Assembly: GCF_018698455.1 (NCBI RefSeq)
Contig: NZ_JABIOQ010000072.1
Span: 62,001-126,000 of the forward strand
DNA: 64,000 bases
DNA from: Sulfurimonas sp.
GTDB taxonomy: Bacteria > Campylobacterota > Campylobacteria > Campylobacterales > Sulfurimonadaceae
Reading direction: 5' to 3'
Shown one piece after another: positions 11,324 through 21,004 of this stretch. Position 1 is the first letter of the stretch, and each line of letters begins with the position of its first letter. Both the position numbers and the translations under genes were made by a program. The notes under the pieces were generated by a model. That model searched no databases, was not told the origin of the DNA, and saw only the letters and a program-made list of their open reading frames with translations.

Positions 11324-11488
11324 TTATTCATCAATAAGTTCAAACTCCGACTTCGCTTCCCCGCAATCAGGACAAACCCAGTCATCAGGCAAGTCTTCAA
11401 AGGCAGTTCCTGGAGGAAAACCTGCATCAGGGTCTCCTGTTTCTGGGTCATAAATATAGTTACAAGTTGGACATTTGTAGCGTTTTAT
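11324..11488 (-). CDS. Rubredoxin (54 aa, not in supplied ORF track; apparent ATA/ATT start)
   Basis: Translation (I/M)[53 protein letters not shown] with two CxxC metal knuckles; AAGGA upstream; in-frame TAA stop 4 codons upstream of the ATA. Confidence 0.9.
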   Translation of the reverse strand: MKRYKCPTCNYIYDPETGDPDAGFPPGTAFEDLPDDWVCPDCGEAKSEFELIDE

Positions 11489-11636
11489 AATAGTTCCTTA
11501 GATACGTGACTTTATAGGAAGTATAAGCCTTTTTATTTGTGTTAATGCTTAATTTTCTAAGATAAAGAATTATTTATTATCTTAATTAATGCTATTGTGT
11601 AATAATCTCTACAATTAAATAAAATAGGAGTTAATC

Positions 11637-12164
11637 ATGGCAATGCAAAGAGTTGTACTTGGTGGTGGGTGTTTTTGGTGTACAGAAGCAGTTTATAAAA
11701 ATGTGAAAGGTGTTATAAGTGTTGCAAGTGGTTATGCAGGTGGTAATAGACCAAACCCAAACTATGAGATGATTTGCACTGGAGTAAGTGGTTATGCAGA
11801 GATAGTAGATATAAAGTATGATGCCGATGTAATTACTTTGAGTGATTTACTCGATATATTTTTTGTTATCCATGATCCAACTACTTTAAATGCACAAGGA
11901 GGAGATAGAGGAACACAGTACCGTTCAGTGGTCTACTATGCACATACACAAGAAGAAGTTATTATAAATGATGCAATTAAAAGAAACCAAGCTTCATTTA
12001 GTGATGCGATAGTGACTGAAGTAAGTGCTCTACCTGAAGTGTATCCAGCAGAAGGGTATCATCAAGATTATTATAATTTAAATAAAAATCAGGGCTATTG
12101 TCAGGTGGTTATTGCACCAAAACTTCAAAAGTTTATGATGACATTTCCCCAAAAACTAGCTTAG
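11637..12164 (+). CDS. msrA: Peptide-methionine (S)-S-oxide reductase
   Basis: GGGCFWCTEAVY active site, VASGYAGG, QYRSVVYY, YHQDYY. Confidence 0.97.
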   Translation: MAMQRVVLGGGCFWCTEAVYKNVKGVISVASGYAGGNRPNPNYEMICTGVSGYAEIVDIKYDADVITLSDLLDIFFVIHDPTTLNAQGGDRGTQYRSVVYYAHTQEEVIINDAIKRNQASFSDAIVTEVSALPEVYPAEGYHQDYYNLNKNQGYCQVVIAPKLQKFMMTFPQKLA

Positions 12165-12180
12165 AGATTTCTAAGCATAT

Positions 12181-12528
12181 CTAGATAATAAGAGCTGAGT
12201 CTCTCTCACTCATTTCTCCATCAGGTGTTTTTAGAGTGAGTGCTAATTCGCAGTGTAGATATTGGGCTGTAGACAAGCAGTTTTCTTTGTCACTAAAGGC
12301 AGCTTTTTTTGCAGCAATGATGATGTTTTTTAAGAGAGAGTCTAGTGAATTGTTTGTACTAAAAGAGTGCTTGCATTCACCCTTTATATATACCTGTACA
12401 GTTACTTCGATTTTTTCATTAAGTAAGGGATGTTCGAGGAGAAGAGCTTTAGAATCTATTTTATTTTCAGCCTGTATGACTTCTTCTATGGAATCACGAG
12501 CGAGTTGAAGTAGAACTGATCTAGCCAT
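12181..12528 (-). CDS. Hypothetical; possible divergent AMMECR1-like domain
   Basis: LLQLARDSIEEVI at N-term and LLKNIIIAAKKAAFSD resemble AMMECR1, but the GCIG motif is not seen. Confidence 0.35.
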   Translation of the reverse strand: MARSVLLQLARDSIEEVIQAENKIDSKALLLEHPLLNEKIEVTVQVYIKGECKHSFSTNNSLDSLLKNIIIAAKKAAFSDKENCLSTAQYLHCELALTLKTPDGEMSERDSALII

Positions 12529-13685
12529 TATTGGCTCACAGTTTTTTGTTTAAAAATATGAATGACTTTGATGACTATCATAACACTGATGACTTGAAAC
12601 AGTGCCGCTAAGATGAATGCAAAGTAATGTAGTTTATCTATTGAGTCCGCTGTAAATGCGAGAGTAGCCATTGCTATAAGAAGTGTTAGCGGCATAGAGT
12701 GAGAAAGCCCCATAAGAATAGCTCCCCTCACCCCCAACTCTTGTATAAAAACTAAAGATGCGATGATACGCATTATAATCATAACAGCGGTGATAGTAAG
12801 AGCTTTCTCAATGAGTCCAGTCATAAATAGTGCATCAAGGTTAAAAGAACTCCCAATGTGAATGAAAAATATAGGAATTAAAAATCCAAAACCATAAGAG
12901 GCAAGTTTTTCTGGAAGTTCATGCTTGTGTTCAAAAAATGTAGGGATAAATATTCCAGCTAAAAAGGCACCAAAAGCTAGCTCTAGGTGGAGATAAAGCA
13001 TAGCCCCTATGAGAAGAAAAAAGATTCCCATACTTAATCGTATATCTTGTTCTTTGTTGTCTTCATGAGGCATCAGTATGGTTGAGAGAACTGGGTACCA
13101 CCAAAAAAGGAGCTGCATCGCGCGAAAGAGTAAGAACATAAAAACTAAAAACGCGATGAGTGCTAAAATAGTTTGAAAAAGTCCAATTCCTATGCCTGAC
13201 TCGAGTGCCGCTGAGGTAATGGTAAGAATAACAATACTAGCGACTTCTCCAATCCCTCCAACAGTCATAGAAAGACTAAGCCAAGGGGTCTTTCCATACT
13301 CTTTTGAGAGGGTTGCGACAAGGCCAACGGAGATAAGTGGTAGAAGCACCATAAATATTTTACCAAGCTGAAAGTGTATGGAAAATATAATGGAAAAACT
13401 ATAAAGAAATATTAGGTAAATAACAACTTTTTTTATAATTGTTGAGGAGGTTTGTAGAACATTTTTGAGATTAATCTCAGTACCTGCAATAAACATAAGA
13501 TACAAAAATCCCAGTTCGGCAATGATGTCAAAAAGGTGTTCTGAATGAATAAATCCAGCATATCCAAGCACAGAACCAAGAATGATTTCTATAGGTGTTG
13601 TAGGAAGTTTTAAAAATTTCGCAAAAAATGGAGAAAATATAATAATGAGCGATATTGTCGTAATAAGTGCGATATTATCATTCAT
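12528..13685 (-). CDS. Kef-type cation:proton antiporter membrane domain
   Basis: CPA2-like 12 TM protein (ELGFLYLMFIAGTEINL..., AFLAGIFIPTFF). Confidence 0.85.
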   Translation of the reverse strand: MNDNIALITTISLIIIFSPFFAKFLKLPTTPIEIILGSVLGYAGFIHSEHLFDIIAELGFLYLMFIAGTEINLKNVLQTSSTIIKKVVIYLIFLYSFSIIFSIHFQLGKIFMVLLPLISVGLVATLSKEYGKTPWLSLSMTVGGIGEVASIVILTITSAALESGIGIGLFQTILALIAFLVFMFLLFRAMQLLFWWYPVLSTILMPHEDNKEQDIRLSMGIFFLLIGAMLYLHLELAFGAFLAGIFIPTFFEHKHELPEKLASYGFGFLIPIFFIHIGSSFNLDALFMTGLIEKALTITAVMIIMRIIASLVFIQELGVRGAILMGLSHSMPLTLLIAMATLAFTADSIDKLHYFAFILAALFQVISVMIVIKVIHIFKQKTVSQ

Positions 13686-13697
13686 ATTTTATTTCTC

Positions 13698-14543
13698 CTA
13701 TTGTACTTTTTTTGCTACTTCTAAGTCTAAATCTTTTAACATATCTAAATCTTTACTCATTAGTCTACCTGAAGTGGTAAGATAGTTGCCAATAACTATA
13801 GAATTTGCACCATGACTAAAAATCTCATTTTGACGTTCCCCAAACATAAGCTCACGTCCACCCGCAACCATAATTCTTTCTGCGTTTGGAAGTGTGTTTC
13901 GAGTTAGTTGTATGAGTTCTAGGCCTTCTTCTATACTAAGAGAATTTGGGGTAAGGTCAAGAGCTTCATTGTGGTGATAAAAGTTTATAGGAACAGAAGT
14001 TGGGTTAAGCGAAACAAGAGATGCTAACATGCTTTCTCTATCCGCTTGTGTTTCACCAAGACCAAAAATACCACCACTTATAAGAACTAAACCTGACTTG
14101 TTAACATTTTGACATGTCTCGTAGCGTTCACTCCAAGGGTGTGTTGTACAGATCTCGGAGTAAAAAGCTTCACTTGTCTCAAGGTTGTGATTATATGCTT
14201 TTATACCCGCTGCTTTAAGAGTAAGGAGTTGTTCGAGTGAAGCTGTTCCGTTACACGCTATTAAACGCAGGTTTGGTGCTACTTCTAAAACTGCCTTAGC
14301 TACAGTGCAAACGAACTCTAAACTTTTAGGAGTTAAACCCTTAGTTGCAGTAACTAAACAAAAACCTAAGGCACCGTTATCTCGTGCAGTAATTGCTTCT
14401 TCTTGAATGAGTTTTATATCTTTTTGTTTGTATCTATCTATGTCTGCTTTATAACGGACACTCTGAGAACAGAACTTACAATCTTCCTTACATGTTCCAC
14501 TATTTATATTACAAATTGAGCATAAAAATATTTTTTCATCCAT
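13698..14543 (-). CDS. bioB: Biotin synthase
   Basis: CKEDCKFCSQS radical SAM motif, YNHNLETSEAFY, FYHHNEALDL, VAGGRE. Confidence 0.93.
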   Translation of the reverse strand: MDEKIFLCSICNINSGTCKEDCKFCSQSVRYKADIDRYKQKDIKLIQEEAITARDNGALGFCLVTATKGLTPKSLEFVCTVAKAVLEVAPNLRLIACNGTASLEQLLTLKAAGIKAYNHNLETSEAFYSEICTTHPWSERYETCQNVNKSGLVLISGGIFGLGETQADRESMLASLVSLNPTSVPINFYHHNEALDLTPNSLSIEEGLELIQLTRNTLPNAERIMVAGGRELMFGERQNEIFSHGANSIVIGNYLTTSGRLMSKDLDMLKDLDLEVAKKVQ

Positions 14544-15061
14544 TATAAATTCCTTTTATATAAAAATTCTTCTTTTAAGAGAAACTCTTTTTTTGGTTTT
14601 CTGACAAAGTAAGAAACCTTAAGCTCTTTTTTACTTACTTCAAGCATTACACATTCTGAAAGAGGTTTATTTCTTGCACAAGCTTCACCTGGATTTAAAA
14701 AGAGGGTATCTCCTGTAAATTCACTATGAAATTCATGCGTATGACCTGAAATAACTACATCAGCATCAGGAGCCATATAAAAAGGCAGGTGCATAAGTTT
14801 AAACTTTGTTTTAGCATACTTGAAGTAGTAAGGCTCTTGTACAAGGTTGTAGTCATTATGATACTGGGCAAGATGCGCATCGTTGTTCCCGTAGACTGCA
14901 ACATACTGTTTACCGCAGTTTTTAAGAAGTTCTAGTACTTCATACTCGACTATGTCTCCAGCATGAACTATAAATTCGGCACCATTGTCTATGAGTAGGT
15001 CCAAGGCTCGCGAAGCCTTTTTGACTTTAGAGTGAGTGTCTGAGAGTATTCCTAGTTTCAT
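14543..15061 (-). CDS. YfcE/MJ0936-type metallophosphodiesterase
   Basis: LGILSDTHSK, HAGDI, YGNND, SGHTH motifs. Confidence 0.93.
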   Translation of the reverse strand: MKLGILSDTHSKVKKASRALDLLIDNGAEFIVHAGDIVEYEVLELLKNCGKQYVAVYGNNDAHLAQYHNDYNLVQEPYYFKYAKTKFKLMHLPFYMAPDADVVISGHTHEFHSEFTGDTLFLNPGEACARNKPLSECVMLEVSKKELKVSYFVRKPKKEFLLKEEFLYKRNL

Positions 15062-15062
15062 A

Positions 15063-17321
15063 TTATTCTGCTGGCTTTTCTTCTGTTACTACTGCCGGTG
15101 TTTCTTCTTCTCTAGGAGTACGAGCCTTACATTTTACACACTCATATACTTCTTTATTTCTGTATGTACGAGGGGCTAAAACACCTTTACAGCCTTTTTC
15201 TTTACACTTGATAGTTGTAGGTTCAAACTTTGAGATGAACTTACAATCAGGGTAGTTGTTACAACCCCAAAAAGGCCCACGACGAGAGTTTTTAAGACTT
15301 ATAGATCCACCACAGTCTGGACATGGCGTTTCACTGTTTTGCTCTTCAACATTAATACTTTTTGTGTTTTTACAATCAGGGTAATCACTACATGCTAAAA
15401 ACTGACCATTACGACCATTTTTAACTACCATATCTTTCCCACATTTGTCACATTTCTCTTCGCTTAACTCTTTTTTCTCTTCTACCTTGTTTCCCTCTTC
15501 ATCGCACTGTTCAGTGTACTTACACTTAGGAAAACCACTACAAGCTATGAAGTTTCCAAAACGTCCACTTCGTAGTAGAAGTTCTGACTCTCCGCATTTT
15601 GGACAAGTTATTCCAAGAGGTTTCGCTAGTTTGAGACTTACTATGTTTTCTTTTCCTTCTTCTACTTGTTTCATAAAAGGAGTATAGAAGTCAGCGAGAA
15701 GTTTCTGCCAGTCTTCATTACCTTCACTTACTTCATCGAGTTTTTCTTCCATGTTTGCTGTAAAAGAGATATCTACTATGTTTGCAAAGTGTTTTTCTAG
15801 TATTTCTGTAACAGTAAACGCCATCTCAGTAGGAATGATCTGTTTCTTCTCTATAGTCACATAAGTACGACTACTTAAAGTTGCAACTGTTGGTGCATAT
15901 GTAGATGGACGACCAACACCTTCAGACTCTAGTTTTTTGATAAGACTTGCTTCAGAGTAACGAGCAGGTGGTTCTGTAAAGTGTTGTTCTGGTTTTATAC
16001 TTTGTATCTCAGCCTTGTCGCCTTTAGTAAGCACTGGAAGAAGTTTATCTTTATCTTCAGCTCCAGTTACCGCGTAAAAACCATCAAAAATAAGCTTTCT
16101 ACCACTTGCGCGGTACTCATTTTCTTCACCAGTAAAGATGATACTTTGTTGTTCGAACTGTGCGTCTTCCATCTGACAAGCCATAAAACGCTCATATATA
16201 AGACGGTAAAGTTTAATCTCATCAGCTTTGAGGAAGCTCTGTGCTACTTCTGGAGTAAAAGAAAGCATAGTTGGACGGATAGCCTCGTGAGCTTCTTGAG
16301 CACCCTTAGACTTTTTGTTATAAACTTTTGGTTCTTGGGGTAAGTATTTCTTACCAAATCTACTTTCAATGATACCACGAACAGCTATTACAGCTTCGCC
16401 AGCAAGGTTAAGTGAATCCGTTCTCATGTAAGTTATAACACCTGAAGTTCCATCTGGTGTTTTTACACCCTCATACAAAGACTGTGCAACCATCATCGTT
16501 TTCTTAGGAGTAAAGCCTAGTTTAGATGAAGCTGTCTGCTGAAGAGTAGAAGTCATAAATGGTGGAGGAGTAGAAGACTTTCTCTGTTTCGTTTCTATTT
16601 TACTTATAATATAGTTGTCAGCAGATGCACTTGAAGTGATAGCTTCAGCCTGTGCTTTGTTTTCTATAGACATCTTAGTAATTTTCTCGCCCTTATGCAA
16701 GATGAGTGCAGCTTCTATGTCTTTTGTAAACGCAGTGTCAATAGTCCAAAACTCAACAGGAATAAAAGCTTTGATCTCGCGTTCACGTTCTACTACGAGT
16801 TTTAGAGTAGATGACTGAACACGACCACCTGAAAGACCCTTTTGGATTTTAGATGCTAGTAGAGGTGAGAGTTTATAGCCCACAACACGGTCAAGCATAC
16901 GACGAGCTTGCTGTGCATTTACCATGTCCATATCTAGTGTACGAGCAGATTCAAGAGCATGCTTGATAGCAGTTTTTGTTATCTCATGAAAGACTATACG
17001 AGGAAGCTCTGCAGGGTCTTTTTTAATAGCATGGGCAATATGCCATCCAATAGCTTCACCCTCGCGGTCCTCATCGGTCGCGATATAGATGATCTCTGCT
17101 TTTTTTGCTAAAGCCTTAATCTCTTTGACGATAGCTGCGTTTTCTTTTGCTACGGAGTAAGTAGGGACAAGTTGAGAAGTCTCTTCATCAAGTGTGATTC
17201 CAAAACGCGACTTAGGTAAATCACGAATATGACCTTTAGAAGCGATAACTTCATAGCCCTTGCCCAAAAAGTTCTTTATAGTCTTAGCTTTAGCTGGTGA
17301 CTCGACAATTATTAAATCCAA
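15063..17321 (-). CDS. topA: DNA topoisomerase I
   Basis: IVESPAKAKTIKNFLG, ATDEDREGEAIGWH, ITYMRTDS, three C-terminal zinc-finger repeats. Confidence 0.98.
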   Translation of the reverse strand: MDLIIVESPAKAKTIKNFLGKGYEVIASKGHIRDLPKSRFGITLDEETSQLVPTYSVAKENAAIVKEIKALAKKAEIIYIATDEDREGEAIGWHIAHAIKKDPAELPRIVFHEITKTAIKHALESARTLDMDMVNAQQARRMLDRVVGYKLSPLLASKIQKGLSGGRVQSSTLKLVVEREREIKAFIPVEFWTIDTAFTKDIEAALILHKGEKITKMSIENKAQAEAITSSASADNYIISKIETKQRKSSTPPPFMTSTLQQTASSKLGFTPKKTMMVAQSLYEGVKTPDGTSGVITYMRTDSLNLAGEAVIAVRGIIESRFGKKYLPQEPKVYNKKSKGAQEAHEAIRPTMLSFTPEVAQSFLKADEIKLYRLIYERFMACQMEDAQFEQQSIIFTGEENEYRASGRKLIFDGFYAVTGAEDKDKLLPVLTKGDKAEIQSIKPEQHFTEPPARYSEASLIKKLESEGVGRPSTYAPTVATLSSRTYVTIEKKQIIPTEMAFTVTEILEKHFANIVDISFTANMEEKLDEVSEGNEDWQKLLADFYTPFMKQVEEGKENIVSLKLAKPLGITCPKCGESELLLRSGRFGNFIACSGFPKCKYTEQCDEEGNKVEEKKELSEEKCDKCGKDMVVKNGRNGQFLACSDYPDCKNTKSINVEEQNSETPCPDCGGSISLKNSRRGPFWGCNNYPDCKFISKFEPTTIKCKEKGCKGVLAPRTYRNKEVYECVKCKARTPREEETPAVVTEEKPAE

Positions 17322-17395
17322 AATAGTTTTCCTATATAAGTAGTATAGTTGTTTTAAGTTCGAAAGTGTATCAAAAAAAGATTAAATAAAATATA

Positions 17396-17719
17396 TCACG
17401 AGCATTCTAGGCGAGCAGATAACTCTTTTTTAACTTTAGAAAAACTTTCTTTTTTTAGTGATGCAATAAATCTTGATCCCATGAGTAAGCTTGCATCAAC
17501 GGCAGTCAATTTTGGAACTATAAGTACAGACTCCTTTTTTATACTTCCATCCAGGATGTCATCGGCTTTTATGATGATGCCATCTCTTTTGAGGTTACTA
17601 GTAAGTGGCAAAACTAAATAGTCACTCTTATCTATGGCCTTATAAACTAAAATAGGTCTAGCTTTGACTTTTGTAAAGTCAGAGTAGGGCATAGAGATAA
17701 AATAGATATGACCTACCAT
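17396..17719 (-). CDS. PemK/MazF-like toxin
   Basis: VKARPILVYKAIDKSDYLVLPLTSN core; start codon overlaps upstream small ORF stop (aaATGgTAG). Confidence 0.7.
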   Translation of the reverse strand: MVGHIYFISMPYSDFTKVKARPILVYKAIDKSDYLVLPLTSNLKRDGIIIKADDILDGSIKKESVLIVPKLTAVDASLLMGSRFIASLKKESFSKVKKELSARLECS

Positions 17720-17924
17720 TTACAATAGTCCTCATCTTCATCATCAAAGTTATTATTAGAGAGACCGATGACTATTTTTGAAAAGTTATCTATTTCATTA
17801 TCTGACCAAAATACCCATTCATCATTTGTACTATTTATTTTTATATATTTTTCATAGTCCATTACTACTACATATGGTTTATCTCTGAATTTTGCTTAAT
17901 CTCTGTTGCGGATATAATATGCAT
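17713..17924 (-). pseudogene. Apparent internally deleted/frameshifted Phd/YefM-type antitoxin
   Basis: Frame A from ATG 17924: MHIISATEIKQNSEINHM* (17868-17924). Frame B: AKFRDKPYVVVMDYEKYIKINSTNDEWVFWSDNEIDNFSKIVIGLSNNNFDDEDEDYCKW* with an internal ATG at 17862. Together these resemble the N-terminus (ISATEIKQ) and mid-domain (KPYVVVMDYEKY) of Phd antitoxins. Confidence 0.6.
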
Positions 17925-18004
17925 AAATAATCCTTTCGTCTGCTTAGGCTATTATAACTCTATTGAAGATAATAAGCCAAATTTAAAAGAATTTGCAAAT
18001 TTAC

Positions 18005-18031
18005 TAAAGTAATTTTTTGTAGTGCCGATTC
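18005..18031 (+). promoter_or_regulatory. Sigma28 (FliA)-type promoter of the flagellin gene
   Basis: TAAA-N15-GCCGATTC. Confidence 0.85.
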
Positions 18032-18111
18032 TATTAACATCTAAAAGGCAAGGAAGCCGGAAAGATTAAAAATTAACCAGAGCGAAAGGCTCTACCCAAA
18101 AAGGATTTATT

Positions 18112-18951
18112 ATGGGATTTAGAATTAACACAAACGTCGGTGCTATGAATGCACATATGAATGCTACAAGAAATAATGTTGGACTTGATAAAAGTCTTAA
18201 CTCACTTTCTTCAGGTTTAAGAATCAATAAAGCTGCTGATGATTCAGCTGGTCTTGCAATTGCTAACAAACTTTCTTCTCAGTCACAAGGTCTTGGCCAA
18301 GCGATTAAGAATTCTAATGATGGTATCGGTCTTCTTCAGACTGCTGATGGAGCCTTAGAAGAGTTTGGAAACATCCTTCAAAGAGTTCGTGTATTGGCTA
18401 CACAAGCAACAAATGATACTCAAGATACTGATTCACGTGGATTTATTTCTCAAGAAATCACATCATTGATGGAAGCAGCAGATGATATTGTATCAACTAC
18501 AAAATTTAATGGTATTAACTTATTAGATGCTAGTGGGGGTACTGGAGGTTCAGGTACCTTTACTTTCCATACAGGTGCATATGCTGGTGAATCACAAAGT
18601 GTGCAAATTGCTACAGCAACTGTAACAAATTTAGTTGGTGCTTCGACAACATTTGAGGTAACTACTTTAACAAAGGCTGAAGTTACTATTAGTACTATGG
18701 ATGCAGGTATCAAAGCTGTTGATGGCTTACGTGCAACAATAGGTGCTGCTCAAAATAAACTTGAATCAACTGTTAGAAATATTTCTGTATCTCAAGTAAA
18801 TATAGCTGCAGCTGAATCAAATATTAGAGATGTTGATTTTGCAGCAGAGAGTGCAAACTTTGCAAAACATAATATCTTAGCTCAGTCTGGATCTTATGCG
18901 ATGAGTCAAGCTAACTCTGTTCAACAAAATGTAATGCGTCTACTTCAGTAG
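18112..18951 (+). CDS. flaA: Flagellin
   Basis: [22 protein letters not shown]...[23 protein letters not shown] and C-terminal [32 protein letters not shown]. Confidence 0.98.
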   Translation: MGFRINTNVGAMNAHMNATRNNVGLDKSLNSLSSGLRINKAADDSAGLAIANKLSSQSQGLGQAIKNSNDGIGLLQTADGALEEFGNILQRVRVLATQATNDTQDTDSRGFISQEITSLMEAADDIVSTTKFNGINLLDASGGTGGSGTFTFHTGAYAGESQSVQIATATVTNLVGASTTFEVTTLTKAEVTISTMDAGIKAVDGLRATIGAAQNKLESTVRNISVSQVNIAAAESNIRDVDFAAESANFAKHNILAQSGSYAMSQANSVQQNVMRLLQ

Positions 18952-19018
18952 ATTCATTACGAGGTTGCTTAGGCACTATATTTTTTATCATAAGAGGGGT
19001 TAAAGCCTTTCTTGTGAT

Positions 19019-21004
19019 TTACAACCTTTTTTCAATAAAACTCTCAAAAGCTCCTTCATAAATATTTACGATATCGAATAATGCATTTTGGATAAATATA
19101 TCCATGTCTCTAAGATGTTTTTTTTCATTTTTAATACCCTCTGTATTGAAGAAATCAAAAACTATTGGAAGAATATATTTAAAAAAGCTATCGTACACAG
19201 AAGCCAAATTTGATGATTCTCTGTCAAACCGTTCTATAATTTTCAACTCTAGTGCTAGCAAGTTGTAGAGGTATTTATTAGTATCAGAATACTTTACATT
19301 TTTTTTGTACTTTAGAAGATACTTTTTGATTGTTTTGGAATGCTTTAGTCTCTCTTTTATTGATACTTCATCTTCTTTACTTAAATCTTTAAAAGAATGA
19401 GAGCTTAAGAGCTTTTCAATGTCAAAGTGCAAATCTTTTTTGTTTATTTCTTTAAAGTTATTAAAATCTAAACTTTCTATTTTTGTAGGAATCGTTAACC
19501 TTAGTTTTGCCCCATCGTTGAGATTGTAGATATGCTGTTCTTTCGTTTTATAATTATTAATAAGGTTAAATATAGCCTGAACTGAAAGATAAAATAGAGA
19601 TGAGGTGTATACGGTATCTGTGAAATTTCCCGGAATTGGAAAAATATTTACACGAAGACCCATCGTTTGAGAAATACTTTCTTTGTTGTCAAGATTAACA
19701 ACTGTCTTTGTTACATGGTCCTTGGAATGTGTTGCTCCAGTTTCTTGATCAAATGCTAGGTCTAAACCTAGCAGAAAAAGTTCTTTTGTATTTAGTAGCA
19801 AAGATAATGCAAGAGTTAAGGACCCTATACATGAGCCTTGAAGATTCCCGGAGTCTTTGAAATAAGAAGTTCCTTCTTCATAAAAAAATATATTTTGTTT
19901 TTGAAAGTTGATTTTCAAATTTGTTGGTGTGAATGGACCAAAAATTGCGATAGTATCCTGGAGGAACTCTTTAGCATTAAAGCCTTCAAATAAGCTATAT
20001 GAAGCATTAAAACCATCAATATGTGTGACAATATCTGGTCGAATATTGTGTTTATGTAAGATTTTTAGAGAAGAAGCAACAGCAATAATAATAAACTTGC
20101 CCTGATTTTTCTGTACCAGTGCTATATTTTTTAATAATGATGGACCAGAAGCTAATAAAAGTACGGGTTTCTCAAAAAAAAGTTTATCTTCTAAGTGCTT
20201 AGAAACATTTAGGTTATTATATCCATCATTGATATGCTCTAAGGGCCGAATAAATTTCGATAAAGAAGCATTATATCCAAAGACTGCAAAGTCGTTTGAA
20301 GAGAGTGCATTTTGAATGAGTTTAATTTTGCTTGTATCATGTGCCGGGAAATGTGTATATTTGAGAAATCTATTCAGGTGGAAGGTATGCTCCAGAAAAA
20401 CTCGAAATTTATTTGTAAAAATATTTTCATTATCATTTATAGAAAAGTAGATATTAGAATTCTTCGAAATTTTAGCATAGTCTGTAGTAAATAATGAAAG
20501 ACGAAATAACTCAATATCATCTTCAATGATGAAGTATTGATGGGCATTTAACTTCTCATGTGTTAGCTCTATATGCATGCCTAATCCTACCCCAATGAAA
20601 ATGTACTTTTCGATTTTCTTCATAGTTTCTAAATTTAAATGGTGAACATTATCAATATAGTATTCCATAATAGGTAAAACACCTTTGATTGTATTATTCA
20701 TTTCACTTATATTTTCTCTATGTTGATTTGTAATATAATAAAGTGGGAATCCCTCAAAACAAGAAGTACTTTTAGAATTATTTATTCTATCTGTTAATTG
20801 TTTAGAAATATTGCTACTATTACCTGCATAAAGATAGCGATTTGTGTGTAACTCTTTGACATCAAAATATTCTTCGAGATAATCCAAGGCATAAGTTGTA
20901 GTGCTTATGGAACTTACTATTTTATGTATATCTGGATGTGAATCTAGAAGATAACTCATGTTTTTTTCATATGTGTGAAGGGCTTTTTCTTCAATACTTT
21001 TCAT
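19019..21004 (-). CDS. Motility-associated factor (Maf/DUF115, MptE-like) glycosyltransferase
   Basis: KPVLLLASGPSLLKNI, LFLLGLDLAFDQETGATHS. Confidence 0.85.
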   Translation of the reverse strand: MKSIEEKALHTYEKNMSYLLDSHPDIHKIVSSISTTTYALDYLEEYFDVKELHTNRYLYAGNSSNISKQLTDRINNSKSTSCFEGFPLYYITNQHRENISEMNNTIKGVLPIMEYYIDNVHHLNLETMKKIEKYIFIGVGLGMHIELTHEKLNAHQYFIIEDDIELFRLSLFTTDYAKISKNSNIYFSINDNENIFTNKFRVFLEHTFHLNRFLKYTHFPAHDTSKIKLIQNALSSNDFAVFGYNASLSKFIRPLEHINDGYNNLNVSKHLEDKLFFEKPVLLLASGPSLLKNIALVQKNQGKFIIIAVASSLKILHKHNIRPDIVTHIDGFNASYSLFEGFNAKEFLQDTIAIFGPFTPTNLKINFQKQNIFFYEEGTSYFKDSGNLQGSCIGSLTLALSLLLNTKELFLLGLDLAFDQETGATHSKDHVTKTVVNLDNKESISQTMGLRVNIFPIPGNFTDTVYTSSLFYLSVQAIFNLINNYKTKEQHIYNLNDGAKLRLTIPTKIESLDFNNFKEINKKDLHFDIEKLLSSHSFKDLSKEDEVSIKERLKHSKTIKKYLLKYKKNVKYSDTNKYLYNLLALELKIIERFDRESSNLASVYDSFFKYILPIVFDFFNTEGIKNEKKHLRDMDIFIQNALFDIVNIYEGAFESFIEKRL

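Noticed and set aside
11800-11835. TAAA...GCCGAT sequence inside msrA, considered as a sigma28 promoter
   Set aside because: Spacing is only 7 nt rather than 15, and it lies within a coding region.
15981-16343. 120-aa plus-strand ORF opposite topA
   Set aside because: Antisense to conserved topA coding; Phe/Leu/Ser-rich shadow ORF.
19110-19125. T8 homopolymer in a maf gene, considered as a phase-variation tract
   Set aside because: Short A/T runs are common in this AT-rich window. No G/C tract or long run was found in the maf/pse genes, and the reading frames are intact.
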